Origin: Phycisphaerae bacterium
GTDB lineage: Bacteria > Planctomycetota > Phycisphaerae > UBA1845 > JAFGLZ01
Assembly: GCA_016927755.1 (NCBI GenBank)
Contig: JAFGLZ010000183.1
Span: 1-64,000 of the forward strand
DNA length: 64,000 bases
Direction of reading: 5' to 3'
The position numbers and the translations under genes are program-made. Below are positions 1-8,301 of the stretch, piece after piece. Every line of letters begins with the position of its first letter. The stretch's first letter is position 1. A model generated the notes under the pieces. That model saw nothing but the letters and a program-made list of their open reading frames with translations, was not told the DNA's origin and made no database searches.

Positions 1-282
1 AGGTGATGAGCCACGCCGAACCGCGCACGGCGAGCAACTCGACCCGCCCTGCCCCACGGCCGTCCTCGTTAGTACCCACTCATCAAGTATGGATGCCGCC
101 TCCGCCCACACACTTCCGGCCACTTGGCGGAAAACGCCCGAAAACCCCCCGGCTTGGCCCGACCGGCAATTGCTGTTACAGTGGTTGGATTAGCGAGTTA
201 CGCCCCAGACGGCCCGGCACCACTGCGATCGACTTTCTCGGCGCCCTCGCACCGACAATCCCCGCTAAACGAGGAACTCGAA

Positions 283-666
283 ATGGCCGTCAAGCCGCCC
301 TTCAATCAACCTGCCATCCGAATCACCATGCTCCCCAGGGACACCAACCCCGAAGGCTCCATCTTCGGCGGCGTTATCCTCTCCCTCATCGACCAGGCCT
401 CCGCCGTCGAAGCACTGCGACAGGCTCGCCACCACTACGTCACCAAGGCAATGGACGCGATCGAATTCCTCAAACCCGTCCACATCGGTGACGTCGTCAG
501 CCTCTGGGCAACCACCAAGCACGTCGGACGAACCTCCATCCGAATCCACGTCGACGTCCTCGCACAAGCACCCGATGCCCACGAGGCAAGAAAGGTCACC
601 GAAGCCGACGTCACCATGGTCGCCCTGGACGACCACGGAAAACCAACCCCAGTCTTCACAACCTGA
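283..666 (+). CDS. Acyl-CoA thioesterase, YciA/hotdog family
   Basis: Predicted cytoplasmic hotdog-fold thioesterase that hydrolyses acyl-CoA esters. The protein is 127 aa, the usual size of a single hotdog domain. The signature NPEGSIFGGVILSLID near residues 22-37 ends in the Asp expected at the active site (Asp37), and the later VHIGDVV and ADVTMVAL stretches fit the hotdog sheet. The ATG at 283 is chosen because GAGG lies 8 nt upstream (271-274). A longer in-frame extension to 124 is Pro/Arg-rich and shows no family similarity. It is convergent with the DUF3786-like gene and separated from it by tandem hairpin repeats. The substrate cannot be told from sequence. Confidence 0.85.
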   Translation: MAVKPPFNQPAIRITMLPRDTNPEGSIFGGVILSLIDQASAVEALRQARHHYVTKAMDAIEFLKPVHIGDVVSLWATTKHVGRTSIRIHVDVLAQAPDAHEARKVTEADVTMVALDDHGKPTPVFTT

Positions 667-691
667 CCCGAACAGGCAGACGAGCGCACCC

Positions 692-760
692 GCAAAAGGG
701 AGCGCGAGGCTCCCGCAAAAGGGAGGGCGAGGCTCCCGCAAAAGGGAGGGCGAGGCTCCC
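692..760. repeat. Three tandem 23-bp hairpin-forming repeats
   Basis: Three head-to-tail copies (692-714, 715-737, 738-760) of a 23-bp unit that differ at one base. Each unit has GGGAG near its start and CTCCC at its end, so each can fold as a small stem-loop. The array lies between two convergent genes, where it could act as a bidirectional transcription end. Similar GAGGCTCCC units are, to my knowledge, frequent in planctomycete genomes. Confidence 0.8.
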
Positions 761-931
761 GCCGAGCCGAAGAGGATGGACGAGCGGCGGGTGGCACGGG
801 TCCGCCGTCGATCGTCAAGACCGTTCTGCAATCCAGCCCAAGCCCTGGAACGGAAGTTGCTCGAAACAGCAAAAGACACAGGCGGCCCCGTGCTTCGTTC
901 CACGTCAGAAGACCCATCCGGCGACACCACA

Positions 932-1564
932 CTACCGCCCCGCCCGAGACATCGCCCCCACGATCGACTCGCTCAGAACAATGATGTCCTCCGGACAAAG
1001 CAGTTGCACCACATTCGACTGGAACAGAAACACCGCGTTCGGCGGAAAGTCCTCGTCCCCCGCGTACCACACCAGCCGAACCGGAATCCTCGGCAGCGCC
1101 CGGAATCGAAAGTTCAGATCCCCCTCGCCCTCGCACCGCTCCCCGCCGACCGCCACCGCCGCCGGCTCCAGCGTCCCCGCCGACCGCCCGACCGTAAAGC
1201 ACAACCGCTTGATCACCCGACCGTCGTAGACGCCCTGATAGCCCCGCGTCTCGGGAATGTCCGCGAACACCATCTCATCGCCCGTCGCCTCGACCGCGCC
1301 GCCCGCGCACAGATAGTGAATCACGAACACCTGCCACCGCATGTCCACCGGCGAGCCGTCCGCGAACACCAGCCCCCCGCCCTCGAAGTCCACGCTGACC
1401 GCCCGATTGAATACCGGCACGCGGATCCGCCCCTGCTCGTCCCGATCCGCCCCGAGCCAGCCCAACATCTCCTCGCCCTGGTCGCGCAGCGCCTCCAGCC
1501 CACGCGTCACCGCGATGATCAGGTTGTTCTGCTCCGGCAGCGGCAGTCGTTGGGAATCAACCAT
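932..1564 (-). CDS. DUF3786-like protein at the end of the acs operon
   Basis: 210 aa cytoplasmic protein without signal peptide or membrane segment. It resembles the DUF3786 family, which I know mainly from anaerobes and often beside CODH/acetyl-CoA synthase or corrinoid genes. Typical stretches are an N-terminal LGADRDEQGRIRVPVFNRA and a central GRVIKRLCFTVGR. No catalytic motif is visible. The two cysteines are far apart, so an Fe-S cluster is not evident. It is the last gene of the minus-strand acs run, 434 nt after acsE. That gap holds palindromic repeats, so co-transcription is uncertain. Function unknown. A role in corrinoid protein maintenance is only inference from context. Confidence 0.7.
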   Translation of the reverse strand: MVDSQRLPLPEQNNLIIAVTRGLEALRDQGEEMLGWLGADRDEQGRIRVPVFNRAVSVDFEGGGLVFADGSPVDMRWQVFVIHYLCAGGAVEATGDEMVFADIPETRGYQGVYDGRVIKRLCFTVGRSAGTLEPAAVAVGGERCEGEGDLNFRFRALPRIPVRLVWYAGDEDFPPNAVFLFQSNVVQLLCPEDIIVLSESIVGAMSRAGR

Positions 1565-1998
1565 GATCCGACGACTCCTCTTCGAAGAAGACGGTGGGGC
1601 GGGTCATCTCGACCCACCTTCTTCCTTCAGTCCCGGAGGGACCGCGTGAGAGTAGCCCAGGACTTCAGTCCTGGGAACCGAGCCGCCTGCCCGCGAATCA
1701 GTCCCGTAGGGACGGCTGAAGTCTCGACAGACGTTCGAAGAAGCTGCAGTCCTAGCCGAAGCCACCGCCGTCAGACAATGGTCAGGTTACGTCTCGATCG
1801 TTCTTCACGATCACTTGCCGCGATACCCAACACGCAACGTGCTCGCGGCGATCAGCACGAAGGTGCGGATAGCAGCGCGGATTCCAACTCCGACCGACAG
1901 GAGCCGCTCCCCAAAAAAGACAATCCCGCGGCAACGACCGAACCGTCCCCAGACGATCCAGTTGCCCCCGCGGGACCCGATTCGTCGCCGTCGATCCG
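1565..1998. repeat. Intergenic region with three GTCC-core palindromes
   Basis: No gene is supported here. The interval holds three short perfect inverted repeats within 85 bp: GTCC/GGAC at 1630-1643, an 8-bp stem CCCAGGAC/GTCCTGGG with a TTCA loop at 1656-1675, and GTCCC/GGGAC at 1701-1713. They look like members of a dispersed palindromic repeat family rather than operators of the flanking genes. Confidence 0.6.
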
Positions 1999-2793
1999 CT
2001 ACTTGTTGGCCAGATACGCCTCGATGTACGAATCGCAGTAGATCATCTTCTCCATGATCAGCTCGGCCGTGATCGCGGCCTCCATCAACTCCTTGTCGCA
2101 CGGGTCCATGATCGCCGAGTCCAGCCCGCACGGAACCGCCATGGCGATGTACGTCCGGTTGATCAGCTCCCGGTTCCGAGCGCCCTGGCTTACGTTGCTC
2201 AACCCCAGGACCTGATGCGGCGGCGGGTCCGACAGCATCTTGAGCTGCTCCATCGCCTTCATCACCGCCAGCGGCTGCTTCGGCGCCACGTTCACCGGCT
2301 GGATGATCGTGTCGATGAAGATCCGGTCCGGCGTCAACCCCGCCTCCATCGCTACCGTCAGGATCGTCGCGCCCATCTCCACGCGAGTGTCCACGTCGTG
2401 AGGAATGCCCCGCTGGTCGATCGTCAGCCCGACGATCGAGCAGTCGTGCTCGGCCGCCAGCCCGCAATACTCCGCCAGCGGGCCCGGATCCGCCTTCGTG
2501 CTGTTGATGATCTTCGGCCCCGGAACCTGGGGCACGACCTCCTTCATCACCGCCCACTTGGCGTTGTCGATCGCGATCGGAAAGTCCGCGCTGATCCCGC
2601 GGATGATCTCGCACATCCACAGCAGCGCCTCGACCTGCTTGCTGGTCGCCGGACCCACGTTCACGTCCAACGCGTCGGCGCCCGCGGCGATCTGCTTCTC
2701 AGTCCAACTCTTGATCGGGCCGGGATCCTGGTCCACGATGGCCTGCTTCACGTCCTTCCACATGCCGTTGATGCGTTCGCCTATCACGTACAT
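1999..2793 (-). CDS. acsE: Methyltetrahydrofolate:corrinoid/iron-sulfur protein methyltransferase
   Basis: Transfers the methyl group of 5-methyl-THF to the cobalt of the corrinoid iron-sulfur protein (AcsCD) in the Wood-Ljungdahl pathway. 264 aa, close to the roughly 262 aa of characterised AcsE. A single pterin-binding TIM barrel: VIGERING at the N terminus, GADALDVNVG (strand 2), PIAIDNAKW, KIINST, CSIVGLTIDQRGIP and a C-terminal LGLSNVSQGA with the conserved Asn. The ATG at 2793 is preceded by GGAG at 9 nt, which makes it a better start than the TTG 15 nt upstream. It follows acsD by 118 nt. Enzyme family is clear. Direct assignment as AcsE rather than another methyl-THF methyltransferase rests on the neighbours. 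Confidence 0.95.
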   Translation of the reverse strand: MYVIGERINGMWKDVKQAIVDQDPGPIKSWTEKQIAAGADALDVNVGPATSKQVEALLWMCEIIRGISADFPIAIDNAKWAVMKEVVPQVPGPKIINSTKADPGPLAEYCGLAAEHDCSIVGLTIDQRGIPHDVDTRVEMGATILTVAMEAGLTPDRIFIDTIIQPVNVAPKQPLAVMKAMEQLKMLSDPPPHQVLGLSNVSQGARNRELINRTYIAMAVPCGLDSAIMDPCDKELMEAAITAELIMEKMIYCDSYIEAYLANK

Positions 2794-2911
2794 GCCAGCT
2801 CGCTCCAATCGATTCCGGACGCCCCGGCGTCCTCCAGACCCTCTGCCTGCTTGAAGGTCGATGACTCCACGGATGCCCCTGACAGGCCAGGGGACCGGTC
2901 CGACAAGCCCA

Positions 2912-3874
2912 CTACGCCGCCGACAAGCTTTCCATCGCCTTGCGGACCACCCGGATCGCCTCCGGATGACGCATCACGAGGATGTCCCCGCCCGACTGAA
3001 GCAGGTTCGTCGCCGTCAGCGCCTCCCACATCGGCCCACGCTTCTCAGCCGGGCCCAGCTCCGGCGCCTCGCTCTCGACGATCTTGCTCTCCTTCGCCCG
3101 CCAAGCCTCCATGCCGATGTCCATCAGGATCGGCTGCTGGAGCTGCTTGTCGCCGTTGACCGCCGCCAAACGCATCCGCTCCTGGATGCTGTACACGTAC
3201 TCCATCCCGTATCCCAGCGCCGCCGTCGTCGGAAACGAGACGATGTCCTGAACCGGGAACCCCGCGTCAGACGCCAGAATGTTCACCTGCTTGGCGATGT
3301 TAACGTCCAGCGGCGACTCGGCCAGGATCTTGTGCCCGCTCGCCAGACACGCCGCCACCAGCGTCGCGTAGTTCTTCTCCACGATCGTGCCGAACAGGCA
3401 GTTCTCGCCCTTGGCCGCCTCCGTGCACTTCGGCATGACGTTGTTGTCTTTGGCGTACACGCCGCAGCCCCACACGATCAGCGGAACGTCCACCGCCTCC
3501 AGGCACGTCTTGACCGACTCGGCCGCCTGGGCCGGCGTCCGATCCCCGCCGTCCGGATGCGTCCCCATCAGCTTCAGGCAGATCATCTCCGCCCCGAACT
3601 CGACCGCCTTCTTGCACCAGCTCGCAAGGTCGTTCATCGAGTCGCCGTAGGCCTCCTTGAGCTGCGCCGGCCAGGCCTCCGCCCCAGCGTCCCAGACCTC
3701 CACCGCGATCACCTGCGGCTGACCCCGCTCGCCCTCGAACCCCAGCCAGGGAAGACCCTTCGCGCCGCCCACGGTCACCGCCTTGCTACGCGTGCCGCCC
3801 TCCGCCTTCGTCGCGCCGATCGTGACCGTGTTCAGTGCCGCCGCGTACTTCTCCGTGACATCTGGTACCGCCAT
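2912..3874 (-). CDS. acsD: Corrinoid/iron-sulfur protein, small subunit
   Basis: Small subunit of the CFeSP heterodimer, which carries the methyl group between AcsE and acetyl-CoA synthase. 320 aa TIM-barrel protein, as usual for AcsD/CdhD-type small subunits. Recognisable stretches are TVTIGATKAEGGTRSKAVTV near the N terminus, LPWLGFEGERGQPQVIAVEV, EMICLKLMGTHPDGGDRT, PLIVWGCGVYAKDNNVMPK and GDILVMRHPEA near the end. The ATG at 3874 has GGAcGAG just upstream, and the family N terminus aligns there. The gene lies between cooC and acsE on the same strand. Corrinoid binds at the interface with AcsC, and no Fe-S motif is expected or seen. Confidence 0.95.
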   Translation of the reverse strand: MAVPDVTEKYAAALNTVTIGATKAEGGTRSKAVTVGGAKGLPWLGFEGERGQPQVIAVEVWDAGAEAWPAQLKEAYGDSMNDLASWCKKAVEFGAEMICLKLMGTHPDGGDRTPAQAAESVKTCLEAVDVPLIVWGCGVYAKDNNVMPKCTEAAKGENCLFGTIVEKNYATLVAACLASGHKILAESPLDVNIAKQVNILASDAGFPVQDIVSFPTTAALGYGMEYVYSIQERMRLAAVNGDKQLQQPILMDIGMEAWRAKESKIVESEAPELGPAEKRGPMWEALTATNLLQSGGDILVMRHPEAIRVVRKAMESLSAA

Positions 3875-3977
3875 AGCTCGTCCTTCCATTTGAGTTGGGA
3901 AACCCTGCTTGCCCTCACGCAAACGGCATATCGTTCATGGCCCGACGACCCAACCCCGCCACGGACCCAATCCGATC

Positions 3978-4757
3978 CTATCCCTTGACCGCCGGCTTGC
4001 CCGCCGCCTCCCGGCACAACTCCAACAGTCGACCCACCGGCTCGGCCACCGCCGCCTCCGCCTCCGGGGTCACCCCCTCCCCCGTGATCGACAGCCTCGC
4101 CAGCGCATCGCACGCACCGATCTGAATCCGAGCGTCAACTGCCACAGTCTCCGCCACCGCCATCGCCTTCGACGCCACCCCCTCGGGTCCCACCTTGTTG
4201 ATCACCAGAACCCGCTTGCCGATCTTCAGCGGCAAGCTGTCGGCTAGCTCGTTGATCCGCTTGGCCGTCGTCAGCCCCACGTACGTCGGCTCGCTCACCA
4301 AGACCAGCAACTGAACGTCGTCCGAAGTCAACCGCGACAAATGCTCCATCCCCGCCGCGTTGTCGATCACCACGAACGGATAGCTCCGACGCAGCAGCTC
4401 CAAGTACCGCCGGAGAAGACTATTCACGTAGCAGTAGCACCCGGGACCCTCCGGACGCCCCATCGAAATCAGGTCGTAGCCCGTCGCCTCCACGACGATC
4501 TCGTTGAGCCACTGGTCCAGAAGCCGCTCCTTCGGAATCTCGCTGACCTTCTCTCCGGCCTGTCGCGTCCGGTCGCGGATGTCGCTGATCGTCTCCTCCA
4601 CCTCCAACCCGAGAAGCATCCCCAGCGAGGCGTTGTGGTCCGCGTCGATCGCCAGAACCGGACCGTCCCCCGATCTCGCCATCGCGTGGATCAGCGACGC
4701 ACTTAGCGTGCTCTTGCCCGTGCCCCCCTTGCCGCTGACCGCGATCACCGCGCCCAT
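3978..4757 (-). CDS. cooC: CooC/AcsF-type nickel-insertion ATPase (first copy)
   Basis: 259 aa MinD/ParA-type ATPase of the CooC family, which supports nickel incorporation into CODH or acetyl-CoA synthase. The deviant Walker A GKGGTGKST lies at the N terminus, followed by LAIDADHNASLG and VVIDNAAGMEHLSR as Walker B/switch region. The CxC motif GPGCYCYVN, used by CooC dimers to hold metal, is present. The ATG at 4757 overlaps the acsV stop codon as TAATG, which points to translational coupling. A longer in-frame reading to 4841 would lie inside acsV and is rejected. It differs clearly from the second CooC-like gene at 13972, so the two may serve different metalloenzymes. Confidence 0.92.
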   Translation of the reverse strand: MGAVIAVSGKGGTGKSTLSASLIHAMARSGDGPVLAIDADHNASLGMLLGLEVEETISDIRDRTRQAGEKVSEIPKERLLDQWLNEIVVEATGYDLISMGRPEGPGCYCYVNSLLRRYLELLRRSYPFVVIDNAAGMEHLSRLTSDDVQLLVLVSEPTYVGLTTAKRINELADSLPLKIGKRVLVINKVGPEGVASKAMAVAETVAVDARIQIGACDALARLSITGEGVTPEAEAAVAEPVGRLLELCREAAGKPAVKG

Positions 4758-6694
4758 TAGCGACCGACCTCCTTGCCGCTGTTCTGCATCCGCGCCATCA
4801 CGCGAGGAAACTCCTCGATGTCCGTGTGAGGGAAGAAACAAGCCGACGAAAACTGATCCATGAACGTCGGATCCGTGCTCAACTCGAAATACGTCATGCT
4901 GCCGGCGATCTTCTCCACCTCAACGTACTTCTGCCGCGAAACAGCCGCTAGCTTGGCCCCCAACAACGACGTGTTGCCGACGAACCGAAGCTTCTCCAGC
5001 GGTACGTCCGGCAGCAGCCCGATCGTGATGGCGCTGTCGATATTCAGATAGTTGCCGAACGCACCCGCCACCATGATCTCCGCCAGGTCCCCGAACGTCA
5101 TGCCCAAACCGTTCAGCATGACCCGAGCACCCGCGTAAACCGCCCCCTTGGCGCGAAGCAGATTCGCGATGTCTTCCTGTGTGACGACGATGTCCCGGGA
5201 CCCGCCGGCCCCGTTGGCCGAAGCCACGACGTACTCCGCCACGCCCCGCTCGTCTGTCCGAATCCGATCGCACGCGTCGACCCGAAGCCGGCCCATCTTG
5301 TCCATGAGGCCGACCGACAACAGCTCCGCGAGCAGATCGATGTAGCCCGTCCCGCAGATGCCGATCGGCGGCGCCGAATCCACCGTCGTATAAGACGGTG
5401 CCGCGCCCGCGTCCGACAGCGTCACGTGGTCGATCGCTCCCCCGCTGGCCCGCATGCCCGCCTCGCTCTCGGCCCCCTCGAACGCCGGGCCCGCCGACGT
5501 GCTCGCGCACACCAGGAAATCCCGATTGCCGATCACCACCTCGCCGTTCGTCCCGATGTCGATCAGCATACGCGGCTCATCCGACTGGTGCATCCGCGTC
5601 GCCAACACCCCCGCCGAGATGTCCGCCCCGACGAACGCCGCTACCGAAGGAAGCTCGTACATGAGCCCGCGCGGACTGATCCGAATGCCGAGCTCCGCCG
5701 CGCGCGCCGGCGGGGGCGTGTACGCCACCCCCACGTACGGCTCCCGACGAATCCAATCCGGCGGAATCGCCGCCAGCAGGTGCATCATCGTCGTGTTGCC
5801 CGCCGCCGTCATCACCAGCACGTCCTCGTGGCTCGCGCCCGCCTGATGCACCAGTTGCCGGACCAGATCGTTGATGTCCGTCACCACCGTGTCCTGCAGG
5901 TCGCGAAGCGCCTTATGGCTCTGACCGGCGTACATGATCCGACGAATCACGTCGCTGCCGTACCGGATCTGGGAGTTGTACTTCGAGGCCGCCCCCTGCG
6001 TCTTGGACGTCGTCAGATCCATCAGATGCGCCGCGATCGTCGTCGTCCCGATATCCACCGCCACGCCCAGGCACTGACCCGTCGTGTCCCCCGCCTGAAC
6101 GTCGATGATCTCGGTCAAGCTGACGCGATACGCCGTCGTGGCCGTGACCTTCCAGTCGGCCTGACGCAGTGTCGCCGGCAACCGCTGGATCACCTTCAAG
6201 CCCATCTGGTACTCGCGCGTCGCCGTCTGCTTGGAGAGCGCATGCTCCAGACGTTCCAGGTCCGCCGTGTTGCTGTCCAACGACGGCGGTTGCAACTCCA
6301 AGTAATGCTTGCTGACCAGCGGACACAGCTCGAGCTCGTACCGCTCCACCAGCGAAGTCTCGCTGAAACCCACCTCCTCGTGGTCCGCCGTGATCGCGTC
6401 CTTGCCGAGACGCGACTCCTCCGGAACCTCCACCACCAAATCCGATTCCACTCGCCCGCGACACGCCAGGGCATACCCCCCCTGGATGTCCTCGAGCGTC
6501 AAGGCCTCCGTCGTGGCGCTCCTGACCTGGCCCTCCAGCACGATGACCCGGCACTTCCCGCAGACGCCGTCCCCGCCGCATAGACTGTTGACGAACACCC
6601 CGCACTTGTTGGCGGCGTCCAGAATCGTCGCGCCGGCCTCCACCTCGGCCGAAACGCCGTCGGGCTGAAACGTTACCGTGTACTGCTCCGCCAA
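4757..6694 (-). CDS. acsV: Corrinoid activation protein (RACo/AcsV), 2Fe-2S plus ASKHA ATPase
   Basis: Reductive activator that returns the inactive Co(II) corrinoid of CFeSP to Co(I) at the cost of ATP. 645 aa. An N-terminal plant-type ferredoxin domain has cluster ligands Cys39, Cys45, Cys48 and Cys78 (CGGDGVCGKC then ALACRG). A middle linker follows, then an ASKHA-type ATPase domain with phosphate loops GVAVDIGTTTIAAHL and MLIDIGTNGEVV, and a late GICGTGYIDLLAELL and VAGAFGNYL. Length and domain order match RACo proteins. It overlaps cooC by one base (TAATG) and follows acsC by 106 nt. The setting between the two CFeSP subunit genes strongly supports CFeSP as partner. Confidence 0.93.
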   Translation of the reverse strand: MAEQYTVTFQPDGVSAEVEAGATILDAANKCGVFVNSLCGGDGVCGKCRVIVLEGQVRSATTEALTLEDIQGGYALACRGRVESDLVVEVPEESRLGKDAITADHEEVGFSETSLVERYELELCPLVSKHYLELQPPSLDSNTADLERLEHALSKQTATREYQMGLKVIQRLPATLRQADWKVTATTAYRVSLTEIIDVQAGDTTGQCLGVAVDIGTTTIAAHLMDLTTSKTQGAASKYNSQIRYGSDVIRRIMYAGQSHKALRDLQDTVVTDINDLVRQLVHQAGASHEDVLVMTAAGNTTMMHLLAAIPPDWIRREPYVGVAYTPPPARAAELGIRISPRGLMYELPSVAAFVGADISAGVLATRMHQSDEPRMLIDIGTNGEVVIGNRDFLVCASTSAGPAFEGAESEAGMRASGGAIDHVTLSDAGAAPSYTTVDSAPPIGICGTGYIDLLAELLSVGLMDKMGRLRVDACDRIRTDERGVAEYVVASANGAGGSRDIVVTQEDIANLLRAKGAVYAGARVMLNGLGMTFGDLAEIMVAGAFGNYLNIDSAITIGLLPDVPLEKLRFVGNTSLLGAKLAAVSRQKYVEVEKIAGSMTYFELSTDPTFMDQFSSACFFPHTDIEEFPRVMARMQNSGKEVGR

Positions 6695-6800
6695 AAACCA
6701 TGCTCCTTCGCGGGCCCGCCAGGAACCCCGGCGTCAATCGCCCCTCCGCTCCCATGCCCCGGCACCGTCGTTTCCGCGACGCCCGGCCACCGCCGACCGA

Positions 6801-8132
6801 TCACGGCTTCCAGTCGTTCTTCAGGAACGGCACCAAACCACTGGCCTCCTTCGGGCCGATCATGACCGTCCAACCGCTCTCGTCCTCGATCCCGGCGCTC
6901 AGGACCGCCACGTGACCGGGAATCACGACCTTCTTGTGCTTGACCTTCCCCTCGACGCTGCTCTTCTTGATCGCCTCGGTGATCGTCTCCGCGTTGAACT
7001 TGTCCGCCGCCCACGCCGTGAGCACGCTCGTCCCCTCCGTGTCGACCGCGATGATCCGAGCCGGCACGCGCGAGGACTCCACCTCGCTCTCAACTGAGTA
7101 GTAGCTCAGCGAGAAGTTCGTCGTGATCAGCACCGGCGCCGTGTCGCCCGGGTCGCCGATCTCGTAAATCTTCGGCTCCACCTGCACCGGCTTCTGCGGG
7201 TCCGTGTAAATGTTCTGACGCGTCGTCAGGATCGCAAGCATCTGCCACGGCTCGAACGCCTCCGTGACCACCACCCCCCCGTACTTCAGCACGTACGCGC
7301 ACGCGTTGACGGTCGCCTGCTGCGGGTCCTCGTCGATCGCGCACGTCACCACCGGGTAACCCAGCTCCCGACAGTTCTTCTTGACCGCCGCGCGACGCGT
7401 CTTCGTCAGAAACTCCAGCGCCGCGGCGATCCCAACGTGGCCCGGACCGATGAACAGGTCCTCCAGACCCGCCGCCTTGATCTTCGTCGTCAGCTCCGCG
7501 AGCTTCGCCGGATCGGTGCCCATGAGGGCCAGACTCCCTCCCGCCTCCTTCGCCACGCCCACGAAGTCCTCAGGGTTCCCGCCCGACGGGCAAATCAGCG
7601 GCTTCTTCCCCGCGATCTTGGCCGCGCCCGCCTTCAAGACGTCAGGCTTGTCGCCGCACAGCATCATCGGCCAGCCCAGCTTCGAGTCGATCTTCGCCAC
7701 CGCCCCCGCGAAGGTCCCCGCGTCCCCGCTGGCACAGTGAACCGCGATCAGATCCGGCGTCAGCGTCATCCCCATCCGGACGAAAGACAGCTTGGCCGCC
7801 GCGGCGCACTTCCCGTCGATGTCCGCGTCGTTGTCCGCGATCCGTAGCGCGATCGCCGTCGGATTGTTGAACTTGTCGTCGTGCCGAAACAGCGAGACCT
7901 CCTGCCCCACCTTGACCGCCTTGTCGCCCTCCCCAATCTGAACCAGACGCTGCGGAGGCGCGCTGGCAGCCTCCAAATTCGACCGCGCGTCGTCGCTCAC
8001 GTGCGGGCAGGCATCCAGGCCCGCCTGGCCCTGCGCCACCTTCATGGCGAATGCCAGACACGTCGGCAGGCCGCAATCCTTGCAGTTCGTCTTGGGCAGT
8101 TGCTTGAAGATCTCGAGTCCGGTTAGTGCCAT
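6801..8132 (-). CDS. acsC: Corrinoid/iron-sulfur protein, large subunit
   Basis: Large subunit of CFeSP. 443 aa, as in characterised AcsC. The N-terminal domain binds the low-potential [4Fe-4S] cluster through Cys17, Cys20, Cys25 and Cys42 (CKDCGLPTC and DACPHV). A TIM barrel follows, and then a C-terminal B12-binding Rossmann-like domain whose signature appears as SLSYYSVESEVE and IIAVDTEGTSVLTAWA. The start ATG has AGGAGCGC upstream. It sits between acsB (169 nt upstream) and acsV in one minus-strand run. Nothing looks broken. Confidence 0.96.
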   Translation of the reverse strand: MALTGLEIFKQLPKTNCKDCGLPTCLAFAMKVAQGQAGLDACPHVSDDARSNLEAASAPPQRLVQIGEGDKAVKVGQEVSLFRHDDKFNNPTAIALRIADNDADIDGKCAAAAKLSFVRMGMTLTPDLIAVHCASGDAGTFAGAVAKIDSKLGWPMMLCGDKPDVLKAGAAKIAGKKPLICPSGGNPEDFVGVAKEAGGSLALMGTDPAKLAELTTKIKAAGLEDLFIGPGHVGIAAALEFLTKTRRAAVKKNCRELGYPVVTCAIDEDPQQATVNACAYVLKYGGVVVTEAFEPWQMLAILTTRQNIYTDPQKPVQVEPKIYEIGDPGDTAPVLITTNFSLSYYSVESEVESSRVPARIIAVDTEGTSVLTAWAADKFNAETITEAIKKSSVEGKVKHKKVVIPGHVAVLSAGIEDESGWTVMIGPKEASGLVPFLKNDWKP

Positions 8133-8301
8133 GAGGAGCGCTCCTGATCTGGGTACGCCTGGGACAACGAAGTGCCATCCTTGCTAGGGCGCGGTCCGGC
8201 CCACCGAACCCGCCCATCCGGTCATTTAACAGAGTCGTCTTGGGTCTTGCAACATGCGACGTCGGCCGGTCGGCCGAAAACCCGATAGCGTTGGTGGCGC
8301 C

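Noticed and set aside
692..760. CRISPR array
   Set aside because: The 23-bp units are directly adjacent with no spacers, and no cas genes are present.
488..2041. 517-codon plus-strand frame
   Set aside because: Arg/Pro/His-rich, antisense to the DUF3786-like gene, runs through palindromic repeats and has no domain.
4758..4841. N-terminal extension of cooC to 4841
   Set aside because: It lies inside acsV. The TAATG overlap marks the natural start, and the P-loop begins there.
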